A stretch of DNA of 60,595 bases from Eubacteriales bacterium (lineage in GTDB: Bacteria > Bacillota > Clostridia > Christensenellales > Aristaeellaceae): positions 1 to 60,595 of the forward strand of contig JAQUWD010000018.1 in NCBI GenBank assembly GCA_028693055.1. The letters are read 5' to 3'. The notes under the pieces are model-generated. The model had not been told where the DNA came from and made no database searches. It was given only the letters and a program-made list of their open reading frames with translations. Numbering within the stretch: the first letter of the stretch is position 1; the number at the start of each line of letters is the position of its first letter. A program made the position numbers and the translations under genes. Shown here in pieces: positions 43,951 through 52,306 of the stretch.

Positions 43951-46488
43951 ATGCAAAAAGCCAAGAAAGTAGCCTTATGGATGGTAACCTGTCTACTGTT
44001 TACGGTAATCCCGTCAGCCATGTTAGCGGAAGGGACGGCGACGCTTTCCTTTACGCCGGAGGAACAGGCGTACATCCAAAGCAATCAAACCATACGAGTA
44101 GGTTTACAGGCTGCGCGCCCTCCCTATTCGGTATATGATGAGAATACGGGAACCTTTACAGGCATCAATGCGGATATTTTAGACGAAATTTCTGCAACGA
44201 CGGGGCTTTCGTTTAACTATATTCCCATGACTGCGGGCGTTACTTCTATTAATCTGTTGGCTTCGGGCGATTATGACGTATTGTGCGGTATCGAGAGGGA
44301 TCATTTTGCCGATAATGAAGCCATTGACGCTACCGTGGCGTTTATGGAAAGCGCGATTGTTCCTGTAGGCCGGGCTGGCGAGCCGATTGATATGAACAGC
44401 GCGCTTACGGTGACGTTTCCCTCCTCCTTTCAGGCGTTAGAGGATGTGATGAAGGAGCAGTATCCCAACGCAATCCTCAAGCTGCTGCCCACAAACCGGG
44501 AATGCTTGGATGCGGTGGTGGCGGGAGAAGCGGATGTGTTTATCCAGAATACCTATATCTTGGGACGGATGCTTCAAGAGCCCAAATATGAAAATCTGGA
44601 TATCCTGCCCGTTCAAATCATGACGGAGCACACCGCCATGGCTGTACCCAAGACTGAAAACCCGCTTTTGCTTTCTATTCTGAATAAAGCGATTATTGGG
44701 CTGGACAAGGCAGTGGTCAATAGCAGCCTGATTGAACACACCTTTGCCACCCGTTATCACATGACTTTTTTAGATCTACTCTATAAGTTCCGGCTGGAAA
44801 TTTCAATCATCGCGGTGCTGGTGCTGGCATGCTTTGTGCTGCTCATTGCGCTTGCGGCGGTTCGTCGTAGAGGCGAGCGCGTGCTGGTGAAGAAAAACGA
44901 GGAGTTAAGCACAGCCATTCGGCAGGCCCAGCAGGCCAGCACAGCGAAAAGTCAGTTCTTGGCACGGATGAGTCATGAAATCCGCACCCCAATGAATGCG
45001 ATTGTCGGTATGACCACGCTTGCCAAAATCAAGGTTAACGACCCGCAGTGTACAACAGAGTATTTGAATAAAATCGATATGTCCTCCAAGGTGCTGTTGA
45101 ATATCATTAACGACGTACTGGATATGTCGGCTATTGAAAACGAGAAGCTAAAGCTTGCCAACAGTCCCTTTGATTTTAAGGAGCTTGTGAATTCCGTTAC
45201 TACCTTGTATTACAGCCAATGCAAAGCCAAGAATATTGACTTTAACGTTGTGCTTACAGACGTTACCGAGGAAGTCCTGGTGGGGGATAGCCTACGGGTG
45301 AACCAGATTTTGTTGAACTTGCTTTCCAACGCCGTTAAGTTCACGCCTGCTGGGGGAAAGGTGGAGCTGGCTATTGCTCAACGCGCCATTCGAGAAGACA
45401 AGGTTTATTTTGAGCTGAAGGTTTCCGATACGGGCTGCGGAATGGACGAGGAAATGCTGAGCAGGCTGTTCCGCCCCTTTGAGCAGGAAAGCGCCGTAAC
45501 AGCTCAGAAGCATGGCGGCAGCGGACTGGGCTTGTCTATCTCCAAAAACCTTGTGGAAATGATGCATGGAACCATTCAGGTGGCGTCCACCAAAGAGGTA
45601 GGCACCACCTTTACCGTAAACCTTTCCTTTGGACAAAGCGATCACACCTTTCAGCAAACATCCGATAAGTTTAAATCCATTCGAGCCTTGGTGGTTGACG
45701 ATGATGCGGTCAGCCGTGAGTATACAACCGTCGTTTTGAAACGAATCGGGATTGATCATGACTGCGCGGTTACCGGCGAGCAAGCGATCCAGATGCTGGA
45801 GGAAGCTCATGACAAGGGTTGGGGCTACGATGTATGTCTGGTGGACTGGAAAATGCCGGGGATGGATGGCATTCAGGTAACCCGCCGGATTCGAGATTTG
45901 TTTGACGAGGATACGGTGATTATCATTGTATCCGCCTATGATCTTTCGGAAATTGAGGATGAAGCCAAGGCGGCGGGGGCCAACCTCTTCGTGACCAAGC
46001 CCTTATTCCAATCTACCATCTTTGACGTATTGATGACGCTGAGCGGAGGGAAATACAAAAATGCCAGCGCTGATGTACAACAGTTTGACTTTAGTGGTAA
46101 GCGCGTTTTGTTGGCGGAGGACAACGTGCTCAATATGGAAATCGCTACCGAGCTGCTGGAAATGACGGGCATTGCGGTGGAACCGGCGGTCAACGGTCAA
46201 GAGGCGGTTGACAAGTTTGAGGCCTCTACGCCGGGAACCTATGATGTGATCCTGATGGATGTTCAGATGCCGTTGATGGACGGCTACGAGGCAACCCGAG
46301 CTATACGGAGCTCTTCTCATTCTCAGGCGCATTCTATCCCCATCTATGCAATGACGGCTAATGCGTTTATCGACGATGTAAACGCCGCCCTCAGCAGCGG
46401 CATGAATGGACATATTGCCAAACCCATTGATACGGAGGTCTTGTACCGCACGCTAAAAAATTGCTTTAGGGAAATTGCATTGGGCTAG
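43951..46488 (+). CDS. Hybrid sensor histidine kinase with SBP-type sensor and two receiver domains
   Basis: 845 residues from ATG 43951, 22 bases after the previous stop, RBS GGGAGA. A signal peptide (LWMVTCLLFTVIPSAMLAEG) and a family 3 solute-binding sensor (TIRVGLQAARPPYSVYDENT, about 45-270) lie outside the cell. One membrane helix (LEISIIAVLVLACFVLLIAL) leads to HisKA (H342 in RMSHEIRTPMN), an HATPase domain (DTGCGMDEEM, GGSGLGLSISK), REC1 (D632) and REC2 (D770 in ILMDVQMPLMDG). The plan resembles BvgS/EvgS. No Hpt domain is seen. It probably passes phosphate to the receivers of the two adjacent cyclic-di-GMP proteins. Confidence 0.93.
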   Translation: MQKAKKVALWMVTCLLFTVIPSAMLAEGTATLSFTPEEQAYIQSNQTIRVGLQAARPPYSVYDENTGTFTGINADILDEISATTGLSFNYIPMTAGVTSINLLASGDYDVLCGIERDHFADNEAIDATVAFMESAIVPVGRAGEPIDMNSALTVTFPSSFQALEDVMKEQYPNAILKLLPTNRECLDAVVAGEADVFIQNTYILGRMLQEPKYENLDILPVQIMTEHTAMAVPKTENPLLLSILNKAIIGLDKAVVNSSLIEHTFATRYHMTFLDLLYKFRLEISIIAVLVLACFVLLIALAAVRRRGERVLVKKNEELSTAIRQAQQASTAKSQFLARMSHEIRTPMNAIVGMTTLAKIKVNDPQCTTEYLNKIDMSSKVLLNIINDVLDMSAIENEKLKLANSPFDFKELVNSVTTLYYSQCKAKNIDFNVVLTDVTEEVLVGDSLRVNQILLNLLSNAVKFTPAGGKVELAIAQRAIREDKVYFELKVSDTGCGMDEEMLSRLFRPFEQESAVTAQKHGGSGLGLSISKNLVEMMHGTIQVASTKEVGTTFTVNLSFGQSDHTFQQTSDKFKSIRALVVDDDAVSREYTTVVLKRIGIDHDCAVTGEQAIQMLEEAHDKGWGYDVCLVDWKMPGMDGIQVTRRIRDLFDEDTVIIIVSAYDLSEIEDEAKAAGANLFVTKPLFQSTIFDVLMTLSGGKYKNASADVQQFDFSGKRVLLAEDNVLNMEIATELLEMTGIAVEPAVNGQEAVDKFEASTPGTYDVILMDVQMPLMDGYEATRAIRSSSHSQAHSIPIYAMTANAFIDDVNAALSSGMNGHIAKPIDTEVLYRTLKNCFREIALG

Positions 46489-46523
46489 ATTACCCTGCAT
46501 AATGATTTTTGCTTGTGAAAAGA

Positions 46524-46552
46524 TTGTCAAAAAAAGCCTTTTGTGCTATAGT
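46524..46552 (+). promoter_or_regulatory. Promoter of the membrane-flavodoxin gene
   Basis: TTGTCA (46524-46529), a 17-base spacer and TATAGT (46547-46552), 59 bases before ATG 46611. Confidence 0.65.
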
Positions 46553-46610
46553 ATTCTCTCAACCGAAAGGCCTTAACAGACAATGGTTAAAGGGAAAGAA
46601 GGAAGCCTAT

Positions 46611-47558
46611 ATGCAAAAGGAACATTCCAGATACAATGTTGCAAGAATCATTCTGATTTTTTGGTGCTTATTCATCGGGGTCGGCGCACTAGGCGGTAGC
46701 GTTTGCATGCTGCTGAAACCAGACGGCAGCCTGATGGGGATGCAGGAATTGCTTCCATACTTTCAAGTGCTGCCTTTTTCGGAAACGCTTTTTCAGGATT
46801 TCGTTTTTTCAGGCTTCTCGCTGCTTCTCGTTAACGGGATACCGAATCTAATTGCGGCGGTGTTGCTGTTTCAAAAAAGAAAATCCGGCGCAGTGATGGG
46901 CGGCATTTTAGGGTTGACGCTGATGGCTTGGATTTGCATCCAATTTGTCATCTTTCCAAATAATATCATGGATAATCTCTATTTCACCTTTGGTATTTTG
47001 CAGGCGTTGACCGGCCTTGCGGCTCTGATTTTTTACAAGCAGGAACATTTTATTTTTGAGCGGGGAGATTACCCCAATGTTGACAATACCTCTGATACGC
47101 TGGTGGTCTATTTTTCCCGTATGGGATATACCAGAAAAATCGCTTATGAAACGGCAAACCGGCTCAACGCAGCCGTTTATGAAATTAAATCAACAGAAAC
47201 AACCCAAGGCACGCTAGGCTTTTGGTGGTGCGGACGTTATGGAATGCATGGCTGGGATATGCCGATCGAAGCGCTTCAGGTTGATCTCACCGCTTACCGC
47301 AAGGTAATCATTTGCTCGCCAATCTGGGTTTTCGGTTTAGCCGCGCCGATGCGCAGCTTCTGCCGCATGGCGAAGGGGAAGCTCCAAAGGGTAGACTATA
47401 TCCTGATTCACCACATGGGCGCTTCTTTTACCAAGGTGGCTGACGAGATGGACAGCCTACTGGGCTTGAAGCGGGAACACTTTTATAGCATTCGCTGTCA
47501 TGTGGGCAGCTTCAGAGAAAACAAACAATCCGCAACAATTTCCAGTAGCGTGAACTAG
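46611..47558 (+). CDS. Membrane protein with C-terminal flavodoxin domain
   Basis: 315 residues from ATG 46611 (AAGGAAG upstream). The first ~145 residues hold four hydrophobic segments (e.g. IILIFWCLFIGVGALGGSVC). The rest is flavodoxin-like: TLVVYFSRMGYTRKIAYETA is the FMN phosphate loop, and ICSPIWVFGLAAPMRSF matches the flavodoxin S/T-P-x-W loop. The flavodoxin part should sit on the cytoplasmic face, perhaps receiving electrons from or giving them to a membrane partner. The fusion is unusual and I know no named family for it. Confidence 0.82.
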   Translation: MQKEHSRYNVARIILIFWCLFIGVGALGGSVCMLLKPDGSLMGMQELLPYFQVLPFSETLFQDFVFSGFSLLLVNGIPNLIAAVLLFQKRKSGAVMGGILGLTLMAWICIQFVIFPNNIMDNLYFTFGILQALTGLAALIFYKQEHFIFERGDYPNVDNTSDTLVVYFSRMGYTRKIAYETANRLNAAVYEIKSTETTQGTLGFWWCGRYGMHGWDMPIEALQVDLTAYRKVIICSPIWVFGLAAPMRSFCRMAKGKLQRVDYILIHHMGASFTKVADEMDSLLGLKREHFYSIRCHVGSFRENKQSATISSSVN

Positions 47559-47648
47559 CTATTGGAGATGTTCCTTCCTATTGTTGCACGATAGGTTGTA
47601 GCATCTGGTTTCGTTTACGCATTGTTCACAATAAAATCACCGGACACG

Positions 47649-47677
47649 TTGCTATTCATCGCAAATTCATGTATAAT
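47649..47677 (+). promoter_or_regulatory. Promoter of the small P-loop gene
   Basis: TTGCTA (47649-47654), a 17-base spacer and a perfect TATAAT (47672-47677), about 65 bases before TTG 47741. Confidence 0.65.
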
Positions 47678-47740
47678 GATTTCGTAAGGAAGGCGTGTCG
47701 AAGCGCCGTCATCTCAAAAATAAACAAGGAGGCGTTACCA

Positions 47741-48151
47741 TTGATTCAGGTGATTGCCGGTAAGAAAGGCTCGGGTAAAACCAAGCGCATTATTGATATG
47801 GCTAATAAGGCCAGTCAGGAATCCGAACACGACATCGTTTTCATCGACGATGACAATCGCTATATGTTTGACCTACGCCACGAGGTTCGGTTCATCAATG
47901 CGGGGGAGTACGATATCGAGAGCGATCAAATGTTTATGGGCTTCTTAAGCGGAGCTGTAGCACAGAATTTTGATGTGGGCCTGATCTGCATCGACGCGTT
48001 CAAAAAGCTGCTGAAGGCCGAATTGAAAACATCGGAATGGATGTTCAAACGGTTGGAAGTAATCAGCGAGAAGCACAGTGTGGACTTTGTTCTATCCATC
48101 AGTGAGGACGTGGCAGAGTTGCCTGCGTTTATCAGCAAATACGTCATCTAA
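47741..48151 (+). CDS. Small P-loop NTPase of unknown function
   Basis: 136 residues starting at TTG 47741, because AAGGAGG (47727-47733) is 7-8 bases upstream and the Walker A follows at once (IQVIAGKKGSGKTKRI). Walker B-like IVFIDDDNRYMFDL and a possible sensor region (VGLICIDAFKKLLKAEL) follow. No other domain is present; it is far shorter than AAA+ or kinase families. The reading from 47669 would start upstream of the RBS. Structured element B follows 11 bases after its stop. The substrate is unknown; twitching-motility-like naming would be unsafe. Confidence 0.75.
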   Translation: MIQVIAGKKGSGKTKRIIDMANKASQESEHDIVFIDDDNRYMFDLRHEVRFINAGEYDIESDQMFMGFLSGAVAQNFDVGLICIDAFKKLLKAELKTSEWMFKRLEVISEKHSVDFVLSISEDVAELPAFISKYVI

Positions 48152-48162
48152 TTTCAATGCAT

Positions 48163-48315
48163 TGTCAAAGAACTCCTTAAGGGGGTGTCGGGGGAGCCGA
48201 AGGCTACCCTGACTGCATTCGTATCGACCGGCTTTGCCGGTCGGGCGGGCAGTTTGCGGCTCTGCCGCAAACATTACCCATAGCTGGCGAAAAAGCGCGT
48301 AGCGCTTTTTTGACA
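48163..48315 (+). repeat. 153-bp structured element, copy B
   Basis: Second copy of the element at 35635-35787. Hairpins: GGGGAGCC-GAA-GGCTACCC, CGACCGGC-TTT-GCCGGTCG (48225-48243), GTTTGCGG-CTCTG-CCGCAAAC and AAAAAGCGC-GTA-GCGCTTTTTT. Differences from copy A in the first two stems are paired (A-T to G-C and C-G to A-T), keeping both stems perfect. Outer TGTCAAA (48163-48169) and TTTGACA (48309-48315) form a terminal inverted repeat. Confidence 0.88.
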
Positions 48316-48320
48316 CGTTG

Positions 48321-48356
48321 AAGCTACGGCGCTAAACAGCACCGTAGCTTTCTTAT
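48321..48356 (+). terminator. Additional terminator after element B
   Basis: AAGCTACGG (48321-48329) pairs with CCGTAGCTT (48342-48350), extended by GC/GC across one mismatch, followed by TCTTAT. It is also usable from the minus strand after the Rsm22-like gene. Confidence 0.65.
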
Positions 48357-48382
48357 ATTGCTTTATACCCTTATCAAAATCA

Positions 48383-49345
48383 TTAAAAATCAATGGCGTC
48401 GCCACAGCTTGCTTTCCGAGCCGCCTTAAAGGCTTCGCCGTCTTTTTTTCGGATCACGCGTTCCCGTAAGCCATCCTTGGTGCAGAGCGTCAACGTGATT
48501 TTTCCCGCTTCCACTTGGGGATGGCGCAGTACACGCCCATAGCAAAGCTCCTGAACGGGCGTTTTCGAAAAAATGAGATAAGCGTATTTCTCATCCTCAT
48601 AAGGCGCGTCTCCTCCCTTGAGCTGCTTGTGCAGCCTTGAACGGGAAAGGCGGCAGGTGAAATGGCACCAGTCCTCCTCAGCCATGGGACAGGCGTTTAG
48701 ATGAGGACAGGGAGCGATCAGCGTACCGCCTCTTTGGAGCAGGTGCTCCCGCGCTGCACGGAGCTGACCAAAAGCCGTCGGAGTGCCCGGCTCAATGAGA
48801 ACGAAAAATTGCCCACATGCATCCCACAGCTTATCGATGGTGCGTAGACGGGTGGCTTCGTCAAACTCATTGAGGGCGTAGGAAGCGGTAACCAAATCAT
48901 AGGTCTCCGAGGGTGCGTACTCCGTCAATTCCGCCTGATAAGTATGTACCACGCTTTGCAGGGAGCTTCCTGATAGGTAGCGTTGGCAAAGCGTTAGCAT
49001 GGCGTTTTCTCGGTCCACGCATAAAATGTTTTGGAGGGATGGAAACGCCGCTGCGGCTGCCCATGCGGCTGCGCCGGTACCCGCGCCTGCGTCCAGCATG
49101 GTTTTGCAGCAAACCATGTCCTTGTTTAATTGCGAAAGGACGGCGGCTACCGCGCTATAGGTTGCCGGCATCCGTACGGCAGAGTAGGCAAGCACCTCTG
49201 TTTGCGTAAGCACAAGGCGTTTGCCCATTCCGCTTTCTTCGCGATATCTTTGGCTAAGGAGCGCAACGGCATTTTTTAGCACATTGGGCTTAACCTTAGC
49301 CGTTTCCCGCTCAAGGGCAAGCCGGAGCTCTTGGGGCAGTTCCAT
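48383..49345 (-). CDS. Rsm22-like methyltransferase
   Basis: 320 residues from ATG 49345 (GAGGTG about 10 bases upstream; a longer reading to 49375 is possible). The Rossmann methyltransferase has the SAM loop MLDAGAGTGAAAWAA and the acidic VDRENAML. The family-specific cysteine motif is CPHLNACPMAEEDWCHF. Rsm22 proteins associate with the small ribosomal subunit; in mitochondria the homologue METTL17 binds an Fe-S cluster through these cysteines. The bacterial role is poorly known. It lies 36 bases after the sugar-phosphate transferase stop on the same strand. Confidence 0.88.
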   Translation of the reverse strand: MELPQELRLALERETAKVKPNVLKNAVALLSQRYREESGMGKRLVLTQTEVLAYSAVRMPATYSAVAAVLSQLNKDMVCCKTMLDAGAGTGAAAWAAAAAFPSLQNILCVDRENAMLTLCQRYLSGSSLQSVVHTYQAELTEYAPSETYDLVTASYALNEFDEATRLRTIDKLWDACGQFFVLIEPGTPTAFGQLRAAREHLLQRGGTLIAPCPHLNACPMAEEDWCHFTCRLSRSRLHKQLKGGDAPYEDEKYAYLIFSKTPVQELCYGRVLRHPQVEAGKITLTLCTKDGLRERVIRKKDGEAFKAARKASCGDAIDF

Positions 49346-49381
49346 TGGATGACAGCACCTCGATTTGATGTACAAAGCATT

Positions 49382-50851
49382 TTACGATTGTCCTTGCGAG
49401 AAAGGTGGTTTTGGGTCGGAAGAGGCCTTCTGATCAGTCTGCTGGGTATTTTGAGCGGGATTGAGATACGTCTCGTCATTGACCCACCCGCTAAAAAAAG
49501 TTCTCCATAAGATGCGTAAGTCCAACGAAACGCTCATATGCTCAATATACCAGATATCATGATCAATACGCATTTGAATATCGGTATCACCCCGATAGCC
49601 GTTTATCTGCGCCCACCCCGTGATGCCGGGCCGCACCTGATGCTTTACCATATAAAGGTGGACGCTCTTTTGAAATTTGTCTACATAATAGGGGATTTCA
49701 GGCCTTGGACCCACTAAGCTCATATCTCCCCGTAGCACGTTAAACAGTTGGGGCAGCTCGTCTATGCTGTATTTGCGGAGTATGCTGCCAAAGCGTGTCT
49801 TTCGCGGGTCAGCGTCGGTTGACCACGCTGTGTCTTGCGTGTCGTTTAAACGCATGCTACGGAATTTGTACATGGTAAACAGTTTTTTATTTAGTCCCAC
49901 CCGCTTCTGGCGAAAAAAAATCGGCCCCGGACTAGAATGCTTTACACCAATTGCCACGACCAAAAACAGCGGGCTGAGTAAGAGTAGCGCCACTGCGCTG
50001 ACAAGGATATCAAAGGAGCGCTTGATCACAGCGAAGGCGAGATTATCCATCTGATTCCCGCGCAGATTGATGGCTCGGATGGGGCCAATGGTTTCGATCT
50101 GTGGAGAGGCGGGAAAAAGATCGCTATAAAAAGGAATAACGCTCACCCGCGCGCCGCACTGCTCGCAAATGCTGAGCATCGGACGAATCCAACCGGTTTC
50201 GCCCGCTTCAAACGCTATGACCACCTCGTCCACCGAGTCGTCCTGCAAATAGTCCTTCAAAGATTGAAGCGCACCTAAATAGGGAATACACATTTTTTCA
50301 CATTTTGTTTCGTTCAGGTAACCAAGGAGGGTTATGCTCAGATTTTGATCGTCGTTTGCAGCTTTTGCATAGGCTAACGCCGTATCCCCGCCGCCCAGCA
50401 AAAGCACGTTTTTACGAAAAAAACCCAAATGGGCGATCAAGTGATGAGACAGGATGTGCTTCAAGGTGAGCGTCAATGTGCTGGCTCCGATAAACAGAAA
50501 CAAAACGCCCCGCGAAAACTCCTGTAGCCGAAAGAAATAGAGCACAAAGCCGATGATACTACTTCCGATCAGATTGGAGATAGCGATTCGAAAGGCAGCC
50601 TGCTTTTTTTTGATATTAGCGGAGAAAGAGTAGAGCTTTAACTGGGACAGCGATAAAACCAAAACAAAGGCATAAATACAGGCTGCCAGCCCGGTATCGG
50701 AATGTAAAACCCTGACAAAAGCCATATTGTTGGGCGTTTGCTTCCAAACCCCCAGCCATAACCATGCGCAAGCAATGTAGACACATACGATCAGCAACCA
50801 GTCAGTAGATGCGCTGATCGCCGTAAGTAATTTCTTGTTCTTTCTATTCAT
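49382..50851 (-). CDS. Exopolysaccharide biosynthesis polyprenyl glycosylphosphotransferase
   Basis: 489 residues from ATG 50851, chosen because the next residues lead into the first membrane helix; the RBS is weak and a start at 50917 remains possible. Four to five N-terminal membrane helices, a CoA_binding_3-type Rossmann domain (NVLLLGGGDTALAYAK) and a C-terminal bacterial sugar transferase domain (KRSFDILVSAVALLLLSPLF, FRQKRVGLNKKLFTMYKFRS, SLVGPRPEIPYYV and RPGITGWAQINGYRGDT). It starts capsule or exopolysaccharide repeat synthesis by moving a sugar-1-phosphate onto undecaprenyl phosphate. No other polysaccharide genes are nearby. The C-terminus is a Gln/Pro/Ser-rich tail. Confidence 0.92.
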   Translation of the reverse strand: MNRKNKKLLTAISASTDWLLIVCVYIACAWLWLGVWKQTPNNMAFVRVLHSDTGLAACIYAFVLVLSLSQLKLYSFSANIKKKQAAFRIAISNLIGSSIIGFVLYFFRLQEFSRGVLFLFIGASTLTLTLKHILSHHLIAHLGFFRKNVLLLGGGDTALAYAKAANDDQNLSITLLGYLNETKCEKMCIPYLGALQSLKDYLQDDSVDEVVIAFEAGETGWIRPMLSICEQCGARVSVIPFYSDLFPASPQIETIGPIRAINLRGNQMDNLAFAVIKRSFDILVSAVALLLLSPLFLVVAIGVKHSSPGPIFFRQKRVGLNKKLFTMYKFRSMRLNDTQDTAWSTDADPRKTRFGSILRKYSIDELPQLFNVLRGDMSLVGPRPEIPYYVDKFQKSVHLYMVKHQVRPGITGWAQINGYRGDTDIQMRIDHDIWYIEHMSVSLDLRILWRTFFSGWVNDETYLNPAQNTQQTDQKASSDPKPPFSQGQS

Positions 50852-50966
50852 ACGAAAACACCGCAAGCCAATGGATGCGATGCACCCCTTTCCGTACCCA
50901 TCAAGGCAGTCGAACAATGAATTTGTATTCTATATGATAAAGATACTTTTCTAGAATACTAAGAAA

Positions 50967-50995
50967 GTATATCATAGGCGAATTTATGCGTCAAG
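50967..50995 (-). promoter_or_regulatory. Promoter of the glycosylphosphotransferase-Rsm22 pair
   Basis: On the minus strand TTGACG (50995-50990), a 17-base spacer and TATACT (50972-50967). A hairpin (GATACTTT/AAAGTAT region, 50943-50974) overlaps the start region. The leader is about 110 bases. Confidence 0.7.
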
Positions 50996-51066
50996 AAGTG
51001 CAGAACCGTGATATATTTACAATAGTGGCAAACAAAGTTCAGCTAGTAATTACTTTAGCGAGGTTT

Positions 51067-52092
51067 TCAACGCAAACTGAGCACCCGCAGAGCAGCGCGA
51101 ACGCACAGAACAAGTGGCACCGCCAATAGTATGCCTGCTATGCCAGCCGAAGCCCCGCCAAGCATGACGCACAGAAGCACAACGATGGGATGTAGCCGTG
51201 TCGCATCGCTCATCAGCTGCGGGGAAAGCATCCCTCCCTCCAGCTGCTGCACCAGCAGCACTACGCCCATAGCCCACAGAAGCTGCTTCCATCCATTCTG
51301 CCATGAGAACAGAAAAACCAGCACCCCTCCTAAAAACGGTCCGGCATAGGGGATTAGCTCCAGCACACCCATGGCTGTCCCTAGCAGAAGCCAACCGGGC
51401 ACCCCGCAAAAAAGCAAGCCAACGGCGGTTAACCCGCCCACTACTGCGGAAATTAAAAGCTGCCCTCGCAGATAACCAGCCGTTTCCCGGCGCATCTCCC
51501 GCAGCACCCGGATTACTAGACGGCGCTTTGCAGCCGGAACCAGCATTAGCAGCCATTCGCCAATGCGTTTGCGATCCCGCAAAAAATAGTAAGCAAAGAC
51601 TGGCGCAAGCATCCATTGACCAAGACCGCCCATCACACCCTGCAGCCAGCCAACGACGGCCTTCGCGCCGCCAGAAAGCAAGGCTTCCCCGCCGGACAGA
51701 AATGAACCCTTCATTTCTTCGTCGATTCGCATTCCGTTTTGCTCAAGCCATAGCTGACCCCGCTGGAGCTGCTCGCTAACGCCTGCATACACTCCCGGAA
51801 GCATGTCGATAATCTGTCGTCCCTGCGCAATCATAGGCGGAACAAACAGAAGAACAAATCCAATTAATCCAACGCTTAAGCCCGTCATAGCCAAGGAAGC
51901 CGCCAAGCCGGGCTTTAGCTTTTTCTCTAGCCATTTCATCAACGGCAAGGCAGCCATGGCTACCAGCATCCCTAAAAATAGCTGTGTAATCGCCTGCCAT
52001 AAGAGCATTCGCTGCCAGACTACGATCACGATTACCGGCACAAGCCATAAATATCGACGGTATTGATTGCATCCCAAAGAACGTGCCTGCAT
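51067..52092 (-). CDS. AI-2E family transporter
   Basis: 341 residues, AAGGAGCAAAACC before ATG 52092. Eight or so membrane helices with the family profile (N-terminal pair, a long amphipathic central region at about 100-150, then AVVGGLTAVGLLFCGVPGWL and the C-terminal ELIPYAGPFLGGVLVFLF). Members include TqsA, YtvI and a group of Na+/H+ antiporters, so the transported species is open. In Firmicutes YtvI-type members are linked to sporulation. Downstream of the PRC-barrel and 47-residue genes, with a hairpin between. Confidence 0.88.
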   Translation of the reverse strand: MQARSLGCNQYRRYLWLVPVIVIVVWQRMLLWQAITQLFLGMLVAMAALPLMKWLEKKLKPGLAASLAMTGLSVGLIGFVLLFVPPMIAQGRQIIDMLPGVYAGVSEQLQRGQLWLEQNGMRIDEEMKGSFLSGGEALLSGGAKAVVGWLQGVMGGLGQWMLAPVFAYYFLRDRKRIGEWLLMLVPAAKRRLVIRVLREMRRETAGYLRGQLLISAVVGGLTAVGLLFCGVPGWLLLGTAMGVLELIPYAGPFLGGVLVFLFSWQNGWKQLLWAMGVVLLVQQLEGGMLSPQLMSDATRLHPIVVLLCVMLGGASAGIAGILLAVPLVLCVRAALRVLSLR

Positions 52093-52119
52093 GGTTTTGC
52101 TCCTTTCCGATCAAGATAA

Positions 52120-52158
52120 AAGGGTCGGGTGGCGGCGGTTGTTTCCGTCCGCCACCCG
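52120..52158 (-). terminator. Hairpin terminator/attenuator before the AI-2E gene
   Basis: CGGGTGGCGG (52126-52135) pairs with CCGCCACCCG (52149-52158); on the minus strand the stem is followed by ACCCTTTTATC. A strong 10-base GC stem with a weak T-run, likely reducing read-through from the PRC-barrel genes. Confidence 0.65.
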
Positions 52159-52162
52159 TAAA

Positions 52163-52306
52163 TCACCACATTTTGCTCATTTTCATTAGCTTATCCACTT
52201 GCTTTTGCGCTTGCTTTTTCATTTTCTGGTTACCGGGCATCAGCATTGCTCCCGCGCCAATCGCAAAGCCGATTGCTCCTGCCATGGCTGTTTTTACGAT
52301 GCTCAT
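52163..52306 (-). CDS. Small membrane-associated protein of unknown function
   Basis: 47 residues from ATG 52306, which overlaps the stop of the PRC-barrel gene (ATGA) and has AAAGGAGG upstream. A Gly/Ala-rich hydrophobic stretch (AMAGAIGFAIGAGAMLM) is followed by a basic amphipathic tail (KMKKQAQKQVDKLMKM). It resembles the N-terminus of YtxH-like proteins but is shorter. No function can be assigned. Confidence 0.72.
   Translation of the reverse strand: MSIVKTAMAGAIGFAIGAGAMLMPGNQKMKKQAQKQVDKLMKMSKMW

Noticed and set aside
51050..51616. 188-codon minus-strand frame
   Set aside because: Out-of-frame shadow of the AI-2E family gene on the same strand; Ala/Arg/Gly-rich with no membrane helices or RBS.
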